A stretch of 64,000 nt of DNA, taken from the NCBI GenBank assembly GCA_036924285.1, contig JAYKYS010000002.1, positions 2,294,001-2,358,000 on the forward strand, read 5' to 3'. Source of the stretch: Asterella californica. Taxonomy: Eukaryota > Streptophyta > Marchantiopsida > Marchantiales > Aytoniaceae. Position numbers and translations under genes: made by a program. The notes beneath the pieces are model-generated. The model did not search any database. It saw only the letters and a program-made list of their open reading frames with translations, and was not told the DNA's origin. Of the stretch, positions 21,608 to 34,400 are shown piece after piece. Within the stretch, counting starts at the first letter, position 1. Every line of letters starts with the position of its first letter.

Positions 21608-22521
21608 TGTAACGACCTATGTTACACATAGGAAGTTTGTCTATTAGTAAGGTGTTTAGTTATAACTAAGTGTTGAGAATGTTTATTGGCTGCCAAAGTA
21701 CTTTAAGGATGTATCAAGTTAGTCATGACTAGCTAAAAGTTAGTTATGGTTAAACTTAGCTGTACTTTTGACAGAATTCAGATATATGCTAAAGAGTGAG
21801 CACTACTATCTTGTCATCTTGTCTAAAAGGTAGAAAGGAGGTGGAAAGTATCCCTTATCTCCTTTTTGACTTGATATTAGTGGTTGGATTAAAGTTGTGG
21901 ACTTTGTGGGCATTAAAAACAAGAAGAGATTCCACATGTTTCCTTTTTAGTGGGTCCTAGTGTAGAGGGGGGGGTGGAAATTTGAGATTCCTTGAGAATA
22001 TTCTAGAATCCTTCTAGAAGTTGTTGACTTTGAAGGAATAAGCCCATGTGAAAAGGTAAAAAGCCCATGTGATCAATGCTTTTACCTTAAGTAATATCTT
22101 AGTAAAACCCGGTAAAAGTAGTTACGGCTGAGTTACCGAGGAAACCGAAGTAAAAACCTAGAATGTATAAATAGAGGAGTAGAGAAGAGCTCCTCATCCT
22201 TGTTTTCACATTGTCGTAATGACAACTTGAGTAATATAGAGAGTGTGGGATATTTTTAGCATGTGAGAACTTTAGAGACGTCGTTAGAATGGAGGATTTT
22301 AGTTGATGTGTTTAAGGAGATTTTTAGTTGATAAGTTTGTGGGTGTATGAATGAGTGAACTCAGCATTTTCCTTTCAAGTTCATGGTGTGCTTCCATCAA
22401 AGCCATCAAAGGTGACCCCTGAGTGAGAGACAGGCCCGACATGTTGCAGATTCGTGGATGACGATCGTGGAGGTTGAGAGATCGGGGGGTAGTTGATCGA
22501 TAGGACCACGGAGGGTTTACA
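21608..22521 (+). repeat. 3' LTR of element 2
   Basis: A 914-bp LTR matching 12390-13300, TG...CA ends, TATA box TATAAATA at 22166-22173. Followed by GCAC (22522-22525), the target-site copy. Confidence 0.92.
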
Positions 22522-22525
22522 GCAC

Positions 22526-24030
22526 TGGCTTCTATGTGAGAAGTGGTGAGGCGATCACAGTGGCCCCTGAGGAGGATCTAAGGGAAACGGAGGGGTGCTG
22601 ACTGCCTGGATGTGGTGCTTTCGCGACCCTGGTGCTGCAAACCCGATTAACGAGGAATGTGGAACCTTCTCTCTTGCTCCCCTAGTATGCATGCACACTA
22701 CTGTAGGAACAGCTGTGTGCTACTGGTGGCGTGGTAGTATTGGATATTGCAGTTGGAGATGCTCGAAATACTCAATACTCTGAAAGATCATTACTGTACA
22801 TGATCTCCTGGTACTACTTGTTGCCTCGCCTGCCCCGGTGGGCAGGCGGTGGCATGCTAATACTATAAGCGTGTGTTGAAGCGTGGTTTGCTCGAGGTCT
22901 TTTGACCATCATTTTGGAAGCTCGTCTTCCCGGTGCCATCTCTATGGTTTGTTTTTTCATGGCGTCCGTTTGTGTGCTGCCGTGCCTCTCACTATAAAAA
23001 CCGTCCTTCGTTGGCTGTTCTCGGCCTTCTAGGTTCTCGTCAAAAAAAAGACACATCACTTGAGAGAGAGAGAGGAAGGAAAGCTCGTGCAGCTGGAGAG
23101 CGCTCCGCTGAGCCACGAATTAGTGCCTTTCTCGATCGCAGCTCTCTAATTTCAGGCCTGTTTCGTTGATTTGGATCTAGAATGTCATGCGGAAGGAGTA
23201 GAATTGGAAAGTACAGATCGGCGTGCGGAGAGAGAACCTAGTATCGAGAGGATAGGATTAAAAAGAGCCCTTCGGAGAATACGACGATGAAATTTTGAGA
23301 AGAAGAATGTTCGGACGAAGTGTGTACTGATAGAGAACGCGAGCGAGTGTGTCTGAAGATTATCGCTGAATACATTTCATCGTTGGTAATCATCTTCAAG
23401 TCCGAGAGGAATAAGAGAGATTTATTGAATAGTGAACTTTATCGAAGAATCGGTTTTTCCATAAAGTGACAATGACGGCGCGAAGAGGGGTACATTTAAG
23501 TCACAGTGAAAATGTGACAACGAAGAAGAATCGACCTCTTGGCAGGACACATCCTGCTATCGATTAGCTGCAAGGACTACAATGTGCTAGCGATAATGTG
23601 AACTTTCTCCAAGTTAGGTCACAACAATTGGTGACAATGACAACGAGTAGTGCGCATGGAGGGGTACTACTTGTGTCCTTTTGAACCGGAGGCGGAATGC
23701 TGGAGATAATGTCTTATTTCAAAGAGCTGCTGCTACAGCGATTTGTCAGAAACGGCGGAGGCAAAATTCTCATTAGGTCATACAACTAGTGATATTGAAG
23801 AAGAAGAGTACCAGGACCGTACACTATTGGCTTACGCTTAGTGTTTGCTCTTCCTACCATCACTGACGGAGGATGAAAGACGAAGATGGTGCTCGTAACT
23901 TGAAAGATGGAAGTGGAGGCGTTACAACGAATAGCTAAGACGGGTGACTCATGCACAACACTGAAGGCTAAAAATAGCAGTTGAGGATGCCGATCACATC
24001 AAGGAAAGCTGAACTACGTGCAAGAAGAGA
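22526..24030. other. No gene recognised; possible LINE 5' leader
   Basis: No supported gene. Short frames only. A purine-rich GAGAGAGAGAG run lies near 23061. Since the LINE ORF1 begins at 24034 without obvious truncation, part of this stretch may be the LINE 5' untranslated region, but I could not match it to sequence ahead of the second LINE copy. Confidence 0.4.
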
Positions 24031-24033
24031 AGT

Positions 24034-25141
24034 ATGGACAAGGGAGGAAAAGGTCAGATAATGATGGAGAACAACTATGGGCTTCACGGTGAAGGATGCT
24101 TCTACGAAAGCTCTCGAGGAGAAGACGAAGTCAACGAACAAGAGAGCTCTGAAGACGGCAGACAAGATCGTGTCGATGCAACACTGCGCAGACTAATCAT
24201 AGCTCCGGAACGCTTCTCACCGACCATGCTAGAGCAACCTATGATCCATATCCCAAGAGAAGAATGCTTGGCTGCGATAGAAGACCTAACCTCGAAAGTC
24301 TTAATCCTCTTCTTCCCTTGTGCTGCCCCACTTCTCTCTCAAGTTGAAGAGTGGCTTGGCACCGACTGGAAAGAGAGAACTGGCATCAAATACGAAGGAG
24401 TTAGAATCATTGGCAGGCAGCATTTCATGATATGTATGAAATCAGAGCAGGATTGCTGAAGACTGCTAGCTGAGAAGAAATGCAACATATGGAGGAATCA
24501 TGCTTGCATGCTGCCGTGGTTGATAGAAGCAGAACGGGAAGGCTTCACCTCGGGAAGTCTTCCCCTATGGATCGAATTACTTGTTATCTCCCTGCGCTAT
24601 CCCACACCTAGAAGCAATTGTTGGTCAACTGGGAGAAATACTAGACATAGTACCAAACGAGAACTCGACATCTAATACGGCAATGAAGGCATGCGTGATG
24701 CTAGATCTGACCACAAACCCACCACCAGTGATACACATCGACCTCGGCGGGGATATTCACAAGCAACAAATCATCTGGCTGAGCCTTCGAGGGTCATGCT
24801 ACAGATGTAAGCGAAAGAGCCACTGGATCAAGGAGTGCTTGGCAAGAAACGCCCAGGAGACGCGCTTCAGAAGACAACAAAACACAAATAATCAGTACGG
24901 AAGACGAAGTAGAGGTCCTCGAGGCCACAAACAACAAAATCTCCAAGAAGAAAAGAGATACACGAGGCAAAATGGAAGACACCAAAGCATGGACAAAGAG
25001 ACGGCTCCTCAAACCAAAGGAGAGACAACCAATACGAAAGAGAACCAAGTAGCAAAGGACCAGGAGAACGTACTGATGCTGAAGATTGAAGAACAGCAAC
25101 ATACCAGAGGAGGTACGGACCCTTGTCCATCGAAGGAATAG
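24034..25141 (+). pseudogene. LINE copy A ORF1: DUF4283-like domain and zinc knuckle
   Basis: The frame starts at ATG 24034 and shows the DUF4283-like pattern of plant LINE ORF1 proteins (EECLAAIEDLTSKVLILFF, VEEWLG). A stop at 24457-24459 and a frame change lead to the second half (LPLWIELL, then LEAIVGQLGEILDIVPN and MKACVMLDL), ending in the knuckle CYRCKRKSHWIKEC near 24800 and a Lys/Arg/Gln-rich tail to 25141. The same parts occur in copy B. The protein would bind element RNA and form the transposition particle. The tail is followed after about 90 bases by the EEP-like domain. Confidence 0.8.
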
Positions 25142-25232
25142 TGCTCCTTACAAAGAAAGCGCCAACAGAGCTCCAAACAACACCGAACCCCTCCGAATGA
25201 TAGACGAGGAAGTATGCTCGATCAAGTCATGA

Positions 25233-25980
25233 AAGTGTGGGTTCTTAACCAGCAATATCAGAGTTGAACTGGCTATGGAAGAACTGAGAAGAACGAGCCA
25301 CACGGATATTCTGACAATCCAAGACTTCGGAATCAAGGACAAAGACCTAAATGGGCATGCAGCCAAACTCTATGGTGGAATGCTCGCATTTACCTGCTCC
25401 GGCGCTCCCACAGGAAGAATTGCGATCTTGGTGGGACAAAAGGTCACTGTGTTGACCTCGTGGTGGAGGCCGCAAGGAGACTTCATCTGGATACAAGCAA
25501 CAAAAGGAAAGCTGACCTTCTGTATTGGATGCGTAGACGTCTCGAATACAAGTGAGAAGATAATCCTCTGGAACTATTTGAGAGAATTCTCATTCTCGGA
25601 GCAAGGCACCTCGTGGATATTGCTTGGTGACAGGGGAGCGGATGAGGCTGGTTCTCCTACTAGATTCATCCAAAAGAAAATGTAAATGGAGGAACAATGC
25701 ATGTTTGACAGATTTAAAACAAGAAGAGGATGGGGAGACGCTAGCAATGAAAGGACTCCCACGGAAAGAGAAGATCAAACGTGGTGGGATATACAGACCC
25801 CACTCCTGTCTGCTAGAACAACAAGAGCTTATATTAGCAATTTGTTAGTCGTAAATCTGAGAATTGGAGCCATACAACAAGAGAGGCTAAAAGTCTCCAA
25901 TTACGAATTCTTGAGCATAGACGTAAAAGAAGAAGAACAATCACAGATGGATGTAGAGAAGATGAAGAGTGATACAACGA
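25233..25980 (+). pseudogene. LINE copy A: degenerate EEP (endonuclease-like) domain in the ORF1 region
   Basis: The frame encodes a fold resembling the endonuclease/exonuclease/phosphatase family. A start strand leads to HTDILTIQDFGI (usual QE is QD), GRIAILVGQKVTVLTSW, FIWIQATKGKLTFCIGCVDV (in the place of NVYAP), SWILLGDRGADEAG (in the place of GDWN), then FDRFKTRRGWGDA and WWDIQTPLLSARTTRAYISN, where the family has the Arg-Ile-Asp segment. One stop (TAA 25683-25685) interrupts it. The key catalytic residues are changed, so it is probably not a nuclease. Copy B has the same domain at the same place (36345-37060) as well as a normal EEP in ORF2. Similarity is by eye; a structure search is needed. 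Confidence 0.6.
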
Positions 25981-27059
25981 AGAGGAGCCCGACTGGGTAG
26001 CAAATCTGGAGAGAAAAGAATGAAACACCAGTTGATGAATGTCATATCTGTGCATCGCAACATATACGTTGGTGACTCACATCACTCTCAGGAAGTGGCG
26101 GAAGGACCTGAACGTGCAGAGGGAAGAAGTTGCACAAATATAAAAGGACAGACGCCTCCAAATGAAAGGACAGAGTCAAAGGAAGGACAGGAAGATGAAG
26201 AAGAAGTGAAATCTTTCGAGGGGCACCCACAGTGGGATGAAAAGGAGTTCACACCCTTCTCGCTGATAGACAGCCAATGTTCGGACTGGAAATTTTCTGA
26301 TCCGCCTCCCACGACAACGCAACAACCTAAGAACGACACTGACATCCTCGCTGAACCACGCACACTGAGGACAGACGAGCTAGATGTGTGCATCGAGGAT
26401 GGAGGGCTCGTGCGCCTCTCCTTCCTGGAACATCAGGGAGGGACGACGCGCGCGTCAGGATCTTTGGTCATCTGAAGACTACACAAGAAGATGACACTCA
26501 CCTATCCTCCGGCACAGCACGAAGAAAAGAAGCTACACCAGCGAATCAAGAAGCAAAGAATGAAAGACCACAGAAAACCCTGCAAGGCAGCCCAACAACA
26601 ATGCATCAAGCAAGAGAAGCAACACAACAAAACTACAAGGCACTCAGAGCTTACACAAGAAGAGGTCAATTGATGAAGTCGGCGAAGGAGAAAGTACCGA
26701 TAATGAATCCGATCCGATCAAGAAGAAGCGTACTACATCTACAGATACACTACTTAACTTCTTCCAACGTGTCAAGATAGCTCGGAAAGGTAAGGCAAAA
26801 AGCTCTGGCCACCACTCGTCTGAAAAGTGTGCAGGGAACAAGACAGGAGTGATGCAGGAAAGCGAACGGAGTACAAACTCCTCGGAGCGGTCACGACAAA
26901 GGAGGTTGGTTATCTCGTACGAGCAAGCAGAAAGCGGAATCGACAACTGCAAAGCCAGTACGTGGAGCACAAGGGGAGTTAGAGGAGAGGATGACACATT
27001 ACCGAGTAGAAGACAGCAACGAACCGAGCGGCCTGGGACCTCTGTGAAATCAAATCTAC

Positions 27060-28555
27060 ACATCATTGCTACAAAAGAGAAGGGACGGCATAGACAAAAC
27101 AGCAACGGAGAGAGAGGGTCTTATCACAATACCTCGAGCGGAGAACTGCACCCGGCGAAATTGATAACGACTGACGTCATCGGTGAGATCGGTCGTCCAT
27201 CCACAAGAACACGGTAAACATCACTTTCTTTCATTAAGCCTCCAGGGGTCCAATAGTAGAAGAACGAATACAACGGAATCCCTGACAAGTCCAATGCAGA
27301 TAATCACCTGTCGCTTTAGACAATCGTCGTAACGTTTTGGTCGACACGACAAGAGGTGTTGTCCAAATACGACCAGCAGTGGAGTCTTAAGGAGAGACCT
27401 GCTTCCGTGCGCCTGACGACTTGGAAGAGATGCCGCACACCAACTGCGTTTTTGTCTTCTTTGCTCAAGAAGAAGAAATCATGAGCGAATGACCGTTTTG
27501 GATAGAGAAGAGGTGACTTGATACCCTGAGGTGGAAACGTACAGCAATAGCAATCAGGGAAATTGAACGTTGTACGCCTAATCTCTACCCCGAATTGAAT
27601 ACTTTCTCTATGACTTCTGTTGACAGAGCCCGTCTGATACATCGAATTAATGTCGCTCGAGACCGCACTACGGGACGAGATACTGCTGCAACAGCCGTAT
27701 GCGATGCGGGAACATGAAATTGCATCAACAGATACTACGAGAACTCGCTATCGCTCGTCATCGCTAGGAACATGAGCGTGCTCCTCAAAGCAAGAGACAG
27801 TACATTGAGGAAATCATGCGCGACCCAGTTCCGGGAACGAGGCTCCCTGATGCTAACTGACAGTCGTAGATTAACAACTCCGACCTAATCCCGTCATCAT
27901 CCAATTGCTGATACACCACAATGGCTGATCGTACCGATGATTGACACATGAGCAGATGATGCCAACGGCTGCCACCAACTGGCATGCGCACCGAGAGGGG
28001 ACGTGATCCGATTATTCAATCTACCCCGTTTAATTTGAATTCAGGTACAGCGTGACGCGACCTAACCAACACTACTTTTTGATTGAGTCAATCTCGGTCA
28101 CTTCATCTAAGGATCCCCCGATGTTTCCTATACCACGTGTTGAATCAACGAGTAAGGATCGTCGCAAGATACGTGATCACGCTAATCTTCCGCCGTATGA
28201 TCTGACGTGGGCTACAAGCATGCGGGCGCATGAAATATCTAATGGATGGCGATTGTCTGATGCGACTGATCAGGACCACTAGATTTAGGGCTCCCTAGAA
28301 GAAGGAGCCTTCCTTCGGAGGCGATACCCTCATCTACTCCCTCGCTGAAAGTGAGTATACTCTTTGTCGGCGAGGCATTTTTCTGTTTCGTCTCTTCTCT
28401 TCTCGACCTCTCGAGTCGGGGATAGTTTACGAGTGCCGACACGAGGCGAATGCGTGAAAGAGAGCTATGGTCTCTTTTTGGAGGAGTGGAGTCAGCGGCT
28501 GGACAAATAGGATATTGAAGTGATGCGGAGGCTACGTCGACCTTGCTCACTTTGC
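27060..28555. other. Non-LINE sequence replacing the endonuclease of copy A
   Basis: Up to about 27050 the sequence still follows copy B (a shared cgagcgg-ctgg block). From about 28560 it again matches the LINE linker before RT (EDRKCKLEHERDVQIRM). The 1.5 kb between has no LINE similarity and no recognisable gene. It may be an insertion combined with a deletion. I saw no terminal repeats. Confidence 0.5.
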
Positions 28556-28559
28556 TAGG

Positions 28560-30368
28560 ATCAGGAAGGAGTGCATACGGGAGACTGAGGACAGAAAATG
28601 CAAACTTGAGCACGAAAGAGACGTCCAGATAAGAATGTTGTCCAGAGCCAAGCACCTGGGATTGGATGACGCTGACTAAGGAAAACGGAGAATGCATCAG
28701 TAATGTCTCCGGGATCATGTCCAAAATTGGAACCTTCTATGTTGAGCTGTACAATGCGGAGGACGTAGATCTATAATCAACTGCAAAACAGAGACAACTG
28801 CTGAGGAGGGTGTAGAATCAATCTAGAGGACGTCGATTGCTTGCATGCTTGCTGAAATCTCGATGTTTTTGGAGGTATCGGAGGTGGTACAAGCGTCAGC
28901 GAAAAATAAGTCGCCAGGGGTAGACGGAGTCTCGGCTGAATGCCTACAACAACTCTGGTCAATTGTCAGAAAAAGCTACCACACCATGCTAACCAAATAC
29001 TGGAAAACTAGCATACTTGCGAGCACTGTGACTAAAGAGGTGATCAAGCTCATCCCTAAAGCAATCAACAAGGCAAGGCTCAAAGACTAGAGATCGCTCA
29101 CCATGCTAACAACAGACTACAAGATAATCGTCAAGATTATGATGACGATGCTGCAAATACTCCTTCCTCAGATTGTGAACGTACCATAGACAAGTTTCAT
29201 CAAGGGAAGAAGCATGATGGACAATGTGGCTAACACATGACTTACTAACGCAAAGAAGGAGAATGTGATTGTATGTTAAGCTTGATTTTGCGAAAGCTTA
29301 CGACATGGTAAGTCATGAATATCTGTGGGTCACTATGGTGAAGTGTGGCTTTAGCGAGAAATGCGTTCAACTTGTCAAGGGTCTCACAGAAGGCGCAGTG
29401 GCTGCAGTTCACATTAACGGGCGCTCCATCTTCCACTTCTCGATTGAGCGAGGGGTAAGATAAGGGTGCCTACTCGTCCCACTCCTGTTTGTTGTGGTCA
29501 CTCAACCTCTAATGGAGGAACTTAGTGAAACATACAATGAAAGGAGGATTTTGGACCTGGAGTTTGGAGGAGGGGTGAAGATGGAATACTCGTTGTGCGT
29601 GGATGATATGGATCCATTCATGGAAACTAGTGAGTCGTCTTTCTGGACACTCCGGGATTGTATAAGAGTCTTCGAAAAAGGTTCTGGTGCTAAACTGAAC
29701 CTTGAGAAGTCATACGTGATGATCATAGGGTCCCTCAGATACCTTACATGGCTGAGCGAAATTGGGTGCACTATCTTCGAACGGAAAGAAGTGTACATAC
29801 ATCTTGGTGTACTTATAAGACAAAACATCACTAAACAGCAGAAACTACAATTATGCATTGATAGATTGCACAAAAAAACACAGGCTTGGAAGAGAGAGAA
29901 CTTGTCCTTCGAGGTCTGGGTCGTCCTCCTCACCCACGTGTTGAGGACGATGCCGATGTTCTTTCTCTCCATCATCGGACAGGGCTGCCAAGGAAATCGA
30001 TCAGATGCAGGCAATTTCTATGGAGAACCAACGTTGAAGGCAAATCAAAATCCGCCCTGGTGGCTTGGGAGAAGATATGCAGAAGTAAGAGGAAAGGAGG
30101 ACTAGGCTTCAAAGATCTGAAAACGCAAGGACAAGCACTACTCTGCAAAAAGATGAGAGAAATACTGGAAGACAGGAACCACGGATGGTGTCAGCTCTTC
30201 AAAGCTTACTTCACGCAAGCCAGGGCTGGGCACGACCAAAATATCATAAGACGAGGATACACATTCAGAGACCTAATACTTACCGGTCAGAACCTACACA
30301 CAAGTGGCTCTGACTTCGCTGATGCAGTGTGCAAGGCTTGGAAGACGGTCCAGTCTCACTTGTCTTAG
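28560..30368 (+). pseudogene. LINE copy A reverse transcriptase (many stops)
   Basis: RT of the LINE type, broken by stops and frameshifts. Visible blocks: KSPGVDGVSAECLQQLW (near 28900), LTTDYKIIVKIM, TSFIKGRSMMDN, VKLDFAKAYDMVSHEYL (first catalytic Asp, near 29275), then SLCVDDMDPF near 29595 (ADD box with Val) and GSGAKLNLEKSYVM. The C-terminal part has LVAWEKICRSKRKGGLGFKD near 30060-30110, typical of plant LINEs. Against copy B, the stops at 29088-29090 (TAG for Trp), 29187-29189 (TAG for Gln), 29238-29240 (TGA for Trp) and 29461-29463 (TAA for Gln) are each one transition. Confidence 0.85.
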
Positions 30369-30469
30369 TCACCTCGCAACATAAGAATACCATGCAACAT
30401 CACACTAATTGATTTCATCAAGCTCATCTGCAAGATCAGGAAACTGGGAGCCTTGCAACACGAGAGACG

Positions 30470-31462
30470 ATGACGAGTCTAAGAGAACTTTGGATTACGA
30501 CCACATCTGTACTATATCAGAGGAAGGCTGCTCTCCATAGTCAATTGGTTGAGAGAAGCACAAAGGAGGCTAGGAAGAGTGGTAGCCCCTTACATAAGTA
30601 CTTGTTCCCTGATTCTTGGAGTGAGAAGGCCAGAAAGGAGAGAATTGACGAATACTACTGGATGGAGATGGGAAAGCCATGAAAAGTGGGATGGTTTTCA
30701 TGCTGAGAATGGCCAAGTTGTACCAGATGATCGAAGACTAGACCAGCTGCACTGCAGAACTGAATACGAAATGATAGAGGAAAGATGAGAAATGTAGTGG
30801 AGGAAAAGATGGAACGTCCTCTAGGAATTTGGACTATTGCAACGGGACAAACTTATATGGTGAAAGCTTATACAGCAAGGGATGTATACAAATGTCAGAG
30901 CAAGGCGAATCAGCCACAAAGATGGGACGTGCGCGAGATGTGGAATACACCAAGAAACGATAAATCACGTGCTGTTTTTGTGCCCGTCAACGGTAGAAAG
31001 CTGGAGGCTCCTCCGACTTCTCCCGTGGTCATGTACAAGTCAGTCGTGGACGGTGATCTTATCACCGTCCACGACTAGTTTTTTCAGCTGCACAACAGCA
31101 CAATAAAAGCGACAATGTATGTGTTAGTGGTTGAGATAACCCGCGTAATGTGGATTATCAGGAACTACCAAGTGGTCATTCAGGAAGAAAGAGAGGTCTT
31201 CCTCCTTGCTGTCATCTGGAATGCTGCTGATAAGCTCATACCAGCATGGAGAGAATCGAACCGGAGGAAGGAAGACTTCTCTTTCTTCTTGAATAGCGCA
31301 AGCGGCACTAGTATTGACAAATATGCTACATCTAGAAGAACAGAACCGGTTACATCGATGGTTGAGGGAGCAATTGTGTCACCCAGAAGACGAGGAAAGA
31401 CCTGGACAGACAATCGGATCCGTCCAAGAACTGGAGCCGGAAGGATGAAGCTCCTTTGGTGA
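30470..31462 (+). pseudogene. LINE copy A ORF2 C-terminus (zf-RVT region)
   Basis: Homologous to 1-1102: TSLRELWITTTSVLYQRK matches AELRELRITTTTIIYQRR, and YTNVRARRISHKDGTCARCG carries the CxxC of the zinc-binding module followed by HQETINHVLFLCPS. It is split over several frames, with the middle in shifted phases (30549-30900), and ends near the stop at 31462. This is the 3' end of the coding part of copy A. Confidence 0.8.
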
Positions 31463-31479
31463 CAAGTGCTCGATGAACA

Positions 31480-34400
31480 GAGCCCAAAGTGGATTGGAAA
31501 GTTCTACAAAGTAAGCTAACAAGGATTTGACGACGGCTCCTACTTTACTAGTGCTAGACGACCATGCAATTGAGTGACGAGAAGGTACTTATCTCTACGG
31601 ACGTCGGATTGTCTCTCGACATTATCATGCTCAGAAACAATCGACTTCACGGAGGTAGTGTGATCTGGTAATACACGGGGTATCTGGCTGTAGAGAGATA
31701 CAGCAAGACCTAGGACCTACTCGACGAAATACTTATGCTCTCAATACCTAATCTATTAGTTTTTTTGTCTTGGTTACTATTGACCTAGTCTGACTCCAAG
31801 TGTAAATCCCGTGCATAGAAAAACATGACTTGGAGTTCAATCTTATTCTAAGTACAAGGAGTCATACACGATATATGTATGCTCTAGATCACAAGCATTT
31901 TTCCTACAATCTTTTGGCAGTACCCTCTTCACTACTTCTCCTCGACAAAACTACCTAAATGCTCAACTCCGACCTTCTATTGTCTATTGATACGAGCTTC
32001 ATTCAAGAAGAATTCCACAGCAAAGGATGACCTACTATACAAGTTTTCCAACGATGTAAGGCATATGGACGCAAACAACTAGAGATCTCGAAATATCACA
32101 ATAAAGCTTCGTTGCTGTCCTTGCAGCACCTCCAAGAAGTCCCTCCTCCAATCCTCAAGTCAAGAGATTTAGACGAAATCTCTCTTCGGCTTCCTCTCAT
32201 CACGCTGTAGACTGAACTTTGACAACCTCGTGCTCCCACCTGGGACATCCAATTAGACTCAAACTTCACAAGAAATTTCCTATGACCCTTCTCTACTACT
32301 CTATGAAATTTCAGCTTCAGATCCCGACCTAATTGTTTGAAATGGACCAAATCGTTCGTCTGTGCTAACTTGTGAGCTTTACATACCCCGATGGCTAAAA
32401 TCCAACGAAAAGTGAGCGCGATGGATGCAGTGAAGTTTGATATGGAACGGATTCAGAAATGAAAGATCCGGAACTTGGTTCAGTCCTCCATCCACAAATA
32501 TAACTCTCGCAGCCTCTCACTTGTCACGTAAGACATTAAGACACATTCACGAAAACCACCTAAAGAAGAATGTTTCACGAACCCTCGACCCTCTATTATA
32601 CCCAAATTTGACAACAAGAGTCACTCACGCGAATGTCCACGGATCATTGAGTTGGCACATCTTGTTATCGTGCAACATCACATCCAGATACCGGTGAACG
32701 TGACATCTAATACGCTCTCACACGAGCTACACAAAAGAGTTCGCGAAACAAAAAAGAAAACACAACACATGTTTTACACTAAATTCACATGTGAGACGTT
32801 TCATAACACGACATCGCGTTGTTCGCGTATTGTGTTCTTGTTCTATCGTTGATTTGTCGCAGTGACAAGCAAAGACGCGGATCGGTGTAATCCGAAGACC
32901 ATGCGGACCTCCGCCATCGATGTATGGTGGTGGTATGTGACGCGTGGAGCTGCTGGGGTCCGTGGTGCGGGATATCTAATTTCGCGAGGGTATCCTGATC
33001 GGATGAGCTAGGGTGACGGGTCATCCACGGCTCTGATGTTGGGCATAGCACGGTGGAGGATTGGCATCGCGACCTACCCTACACACTTCATCCTGACGGG
33101 ATGAGTGGGTATACTTCAAGGACAGCAGTCGATCTGACTTTCCTTCTTCCTCTCCGCATGGATTTCTGACGGAGAGAGAGCTCGATGCGAGAGGTACGGT
33201 CGCTGGGCGGGTTTAACGATGAATCGAGGGAGGAGGAGGTGATGCATACTCGTACGTTGTGTCTGTTTATCGTGGTGCTGAAAAGAAGGTCCCTATAGCG
33301 ATCAAGAGAGATGTTGGTCTGCTCTCACTGTGTTGACTTGTCTTGGGACCGTGATGCTTATGAGAGATGTCACTACCACCGCCTTGGACACGAATGTATG
33401 TTATTTCGGACGTCTTTTGCTGATCTTGCTCAATTGCGTGCTCATCAGATCGTTCCTTGTAGTGATCAAGTGCTATTGGTCGTGCTACTCTGGTGAATTA
33501 TCCTCGGATCTAAGTTGTTTGTAGCTATGAGACGCTTGTCTTGATCGTTTTTTGATGTGTCCTTCTGACCTTGTTGTTTTGGTCCTCAGCTGCGCTTCTA
33601 CCCAACAAGACGAGCTTCTCCTTGCGGAACGTCAAGATCTCCAAAGTACATAGAAGACGAGACCGAGAGCGGATGGACTTGGGCTTGACTGCGGAGGTCA
33701 GTGACTCGGCTCCGATATTGTAATCTCAGGTTGAAGTCAGAGGAACGACGGATGAGAGGGATACGCTTGACCTTCTCCCTCACCACTGTGGTGTACTTTT
33801 TGCTGGTTGACGGACGTCGAGAGAGAACTTGGTCTAATCGCTCACCTCCTCTTCTCAATGATTGAAGACATGCGCACTAAACTTTATCTTTCCGTCCATG
33901 ACCTTGCTCTCTCTTGAGGATTGTATGTTTGTTTCGAGTGCATTCTTCTTGTCCTTTCGCCTCGTTATTGGTGGAGATCGGTTCCGTTGCTAGGGTTGCT
34001 ACCAATGCAAATGTTGTTGTTGGTTGCTTTTTGAATTGTCCGTGTTTTCGTGCTTTCCGACGATTGCACAGTTGTTCTATGTGTTCATCTCTTGTGTCTC
34101 TTTGTACTCGTTTATCCGGGACCTTTGGCCACGATTTTGGGACTTGACCTCTCGTCTCCAACGCCCTCTGACGGAGCAGCGGAGAGCTCCACTGAGTGCG
34201 AGCTTGTTCATTCTTGGACTGCTGGTGTGATTTTGAGATCAGGACGAACGCAAGAACACATATTGAGAAGGAGGAGTGATCCGTGAGGTGAAGACGAACG
34301 TACGCATAAGAAACCTAGAGAAAAAGTGAAAGATAGAGAGCCCGCAACGGTGACACACTGCATTAGATAGAATTTCGAGAGTTTTTCGAGAAAAGTGAAG

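Larger units (their letters stand above)
12390..22521 (+). mobile_element. Element 2: Tat/Athila-like Ty3/gypsy element with nested solo LTR
   Basis: A plus-strand element of 10132 bp, including a 1371-bp solo LTR inserted in its protease region. LTRs of 911 and 914 bp begin TGTAACGACC and end GGTTTACA, flanked by GCAC on both sides (12386-12389, 22522-22525). The PBS resembles the tggcgccgttgccgggga type of plant Tat/Athila elements, and the RT box FIDDFCVYG resembles their FMDDFSVYG. LTRs differ at roughly 20-25 positions, so it is older than element 1. Gag has two in-frame stops and pol one frameshift, so it is dead. Between the 5' LTR and gag lie tandem repeats and two extra ORFs. Confidence 0.9.
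24034..31470 (+). mobile_element. LINE copy A, decayed, endonuclease region replaced
   Basis: A non-LTR retrotransposon copy in the order ORF1 (DUF4283-like, zinc knuckle), EEP-like domain, polar linker, then RT and the zf-RVT C-terminus. Similarity to copy B (35290-39828) runs to about 27050 and resumes near 28560. Between these the normal ORF2 endonuclease is absent and unrelated sequence is present. Many stops and frameshifts. I saw no poly-A tail or target-site copies, so the ends are approximate. Confidence 0.8.
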
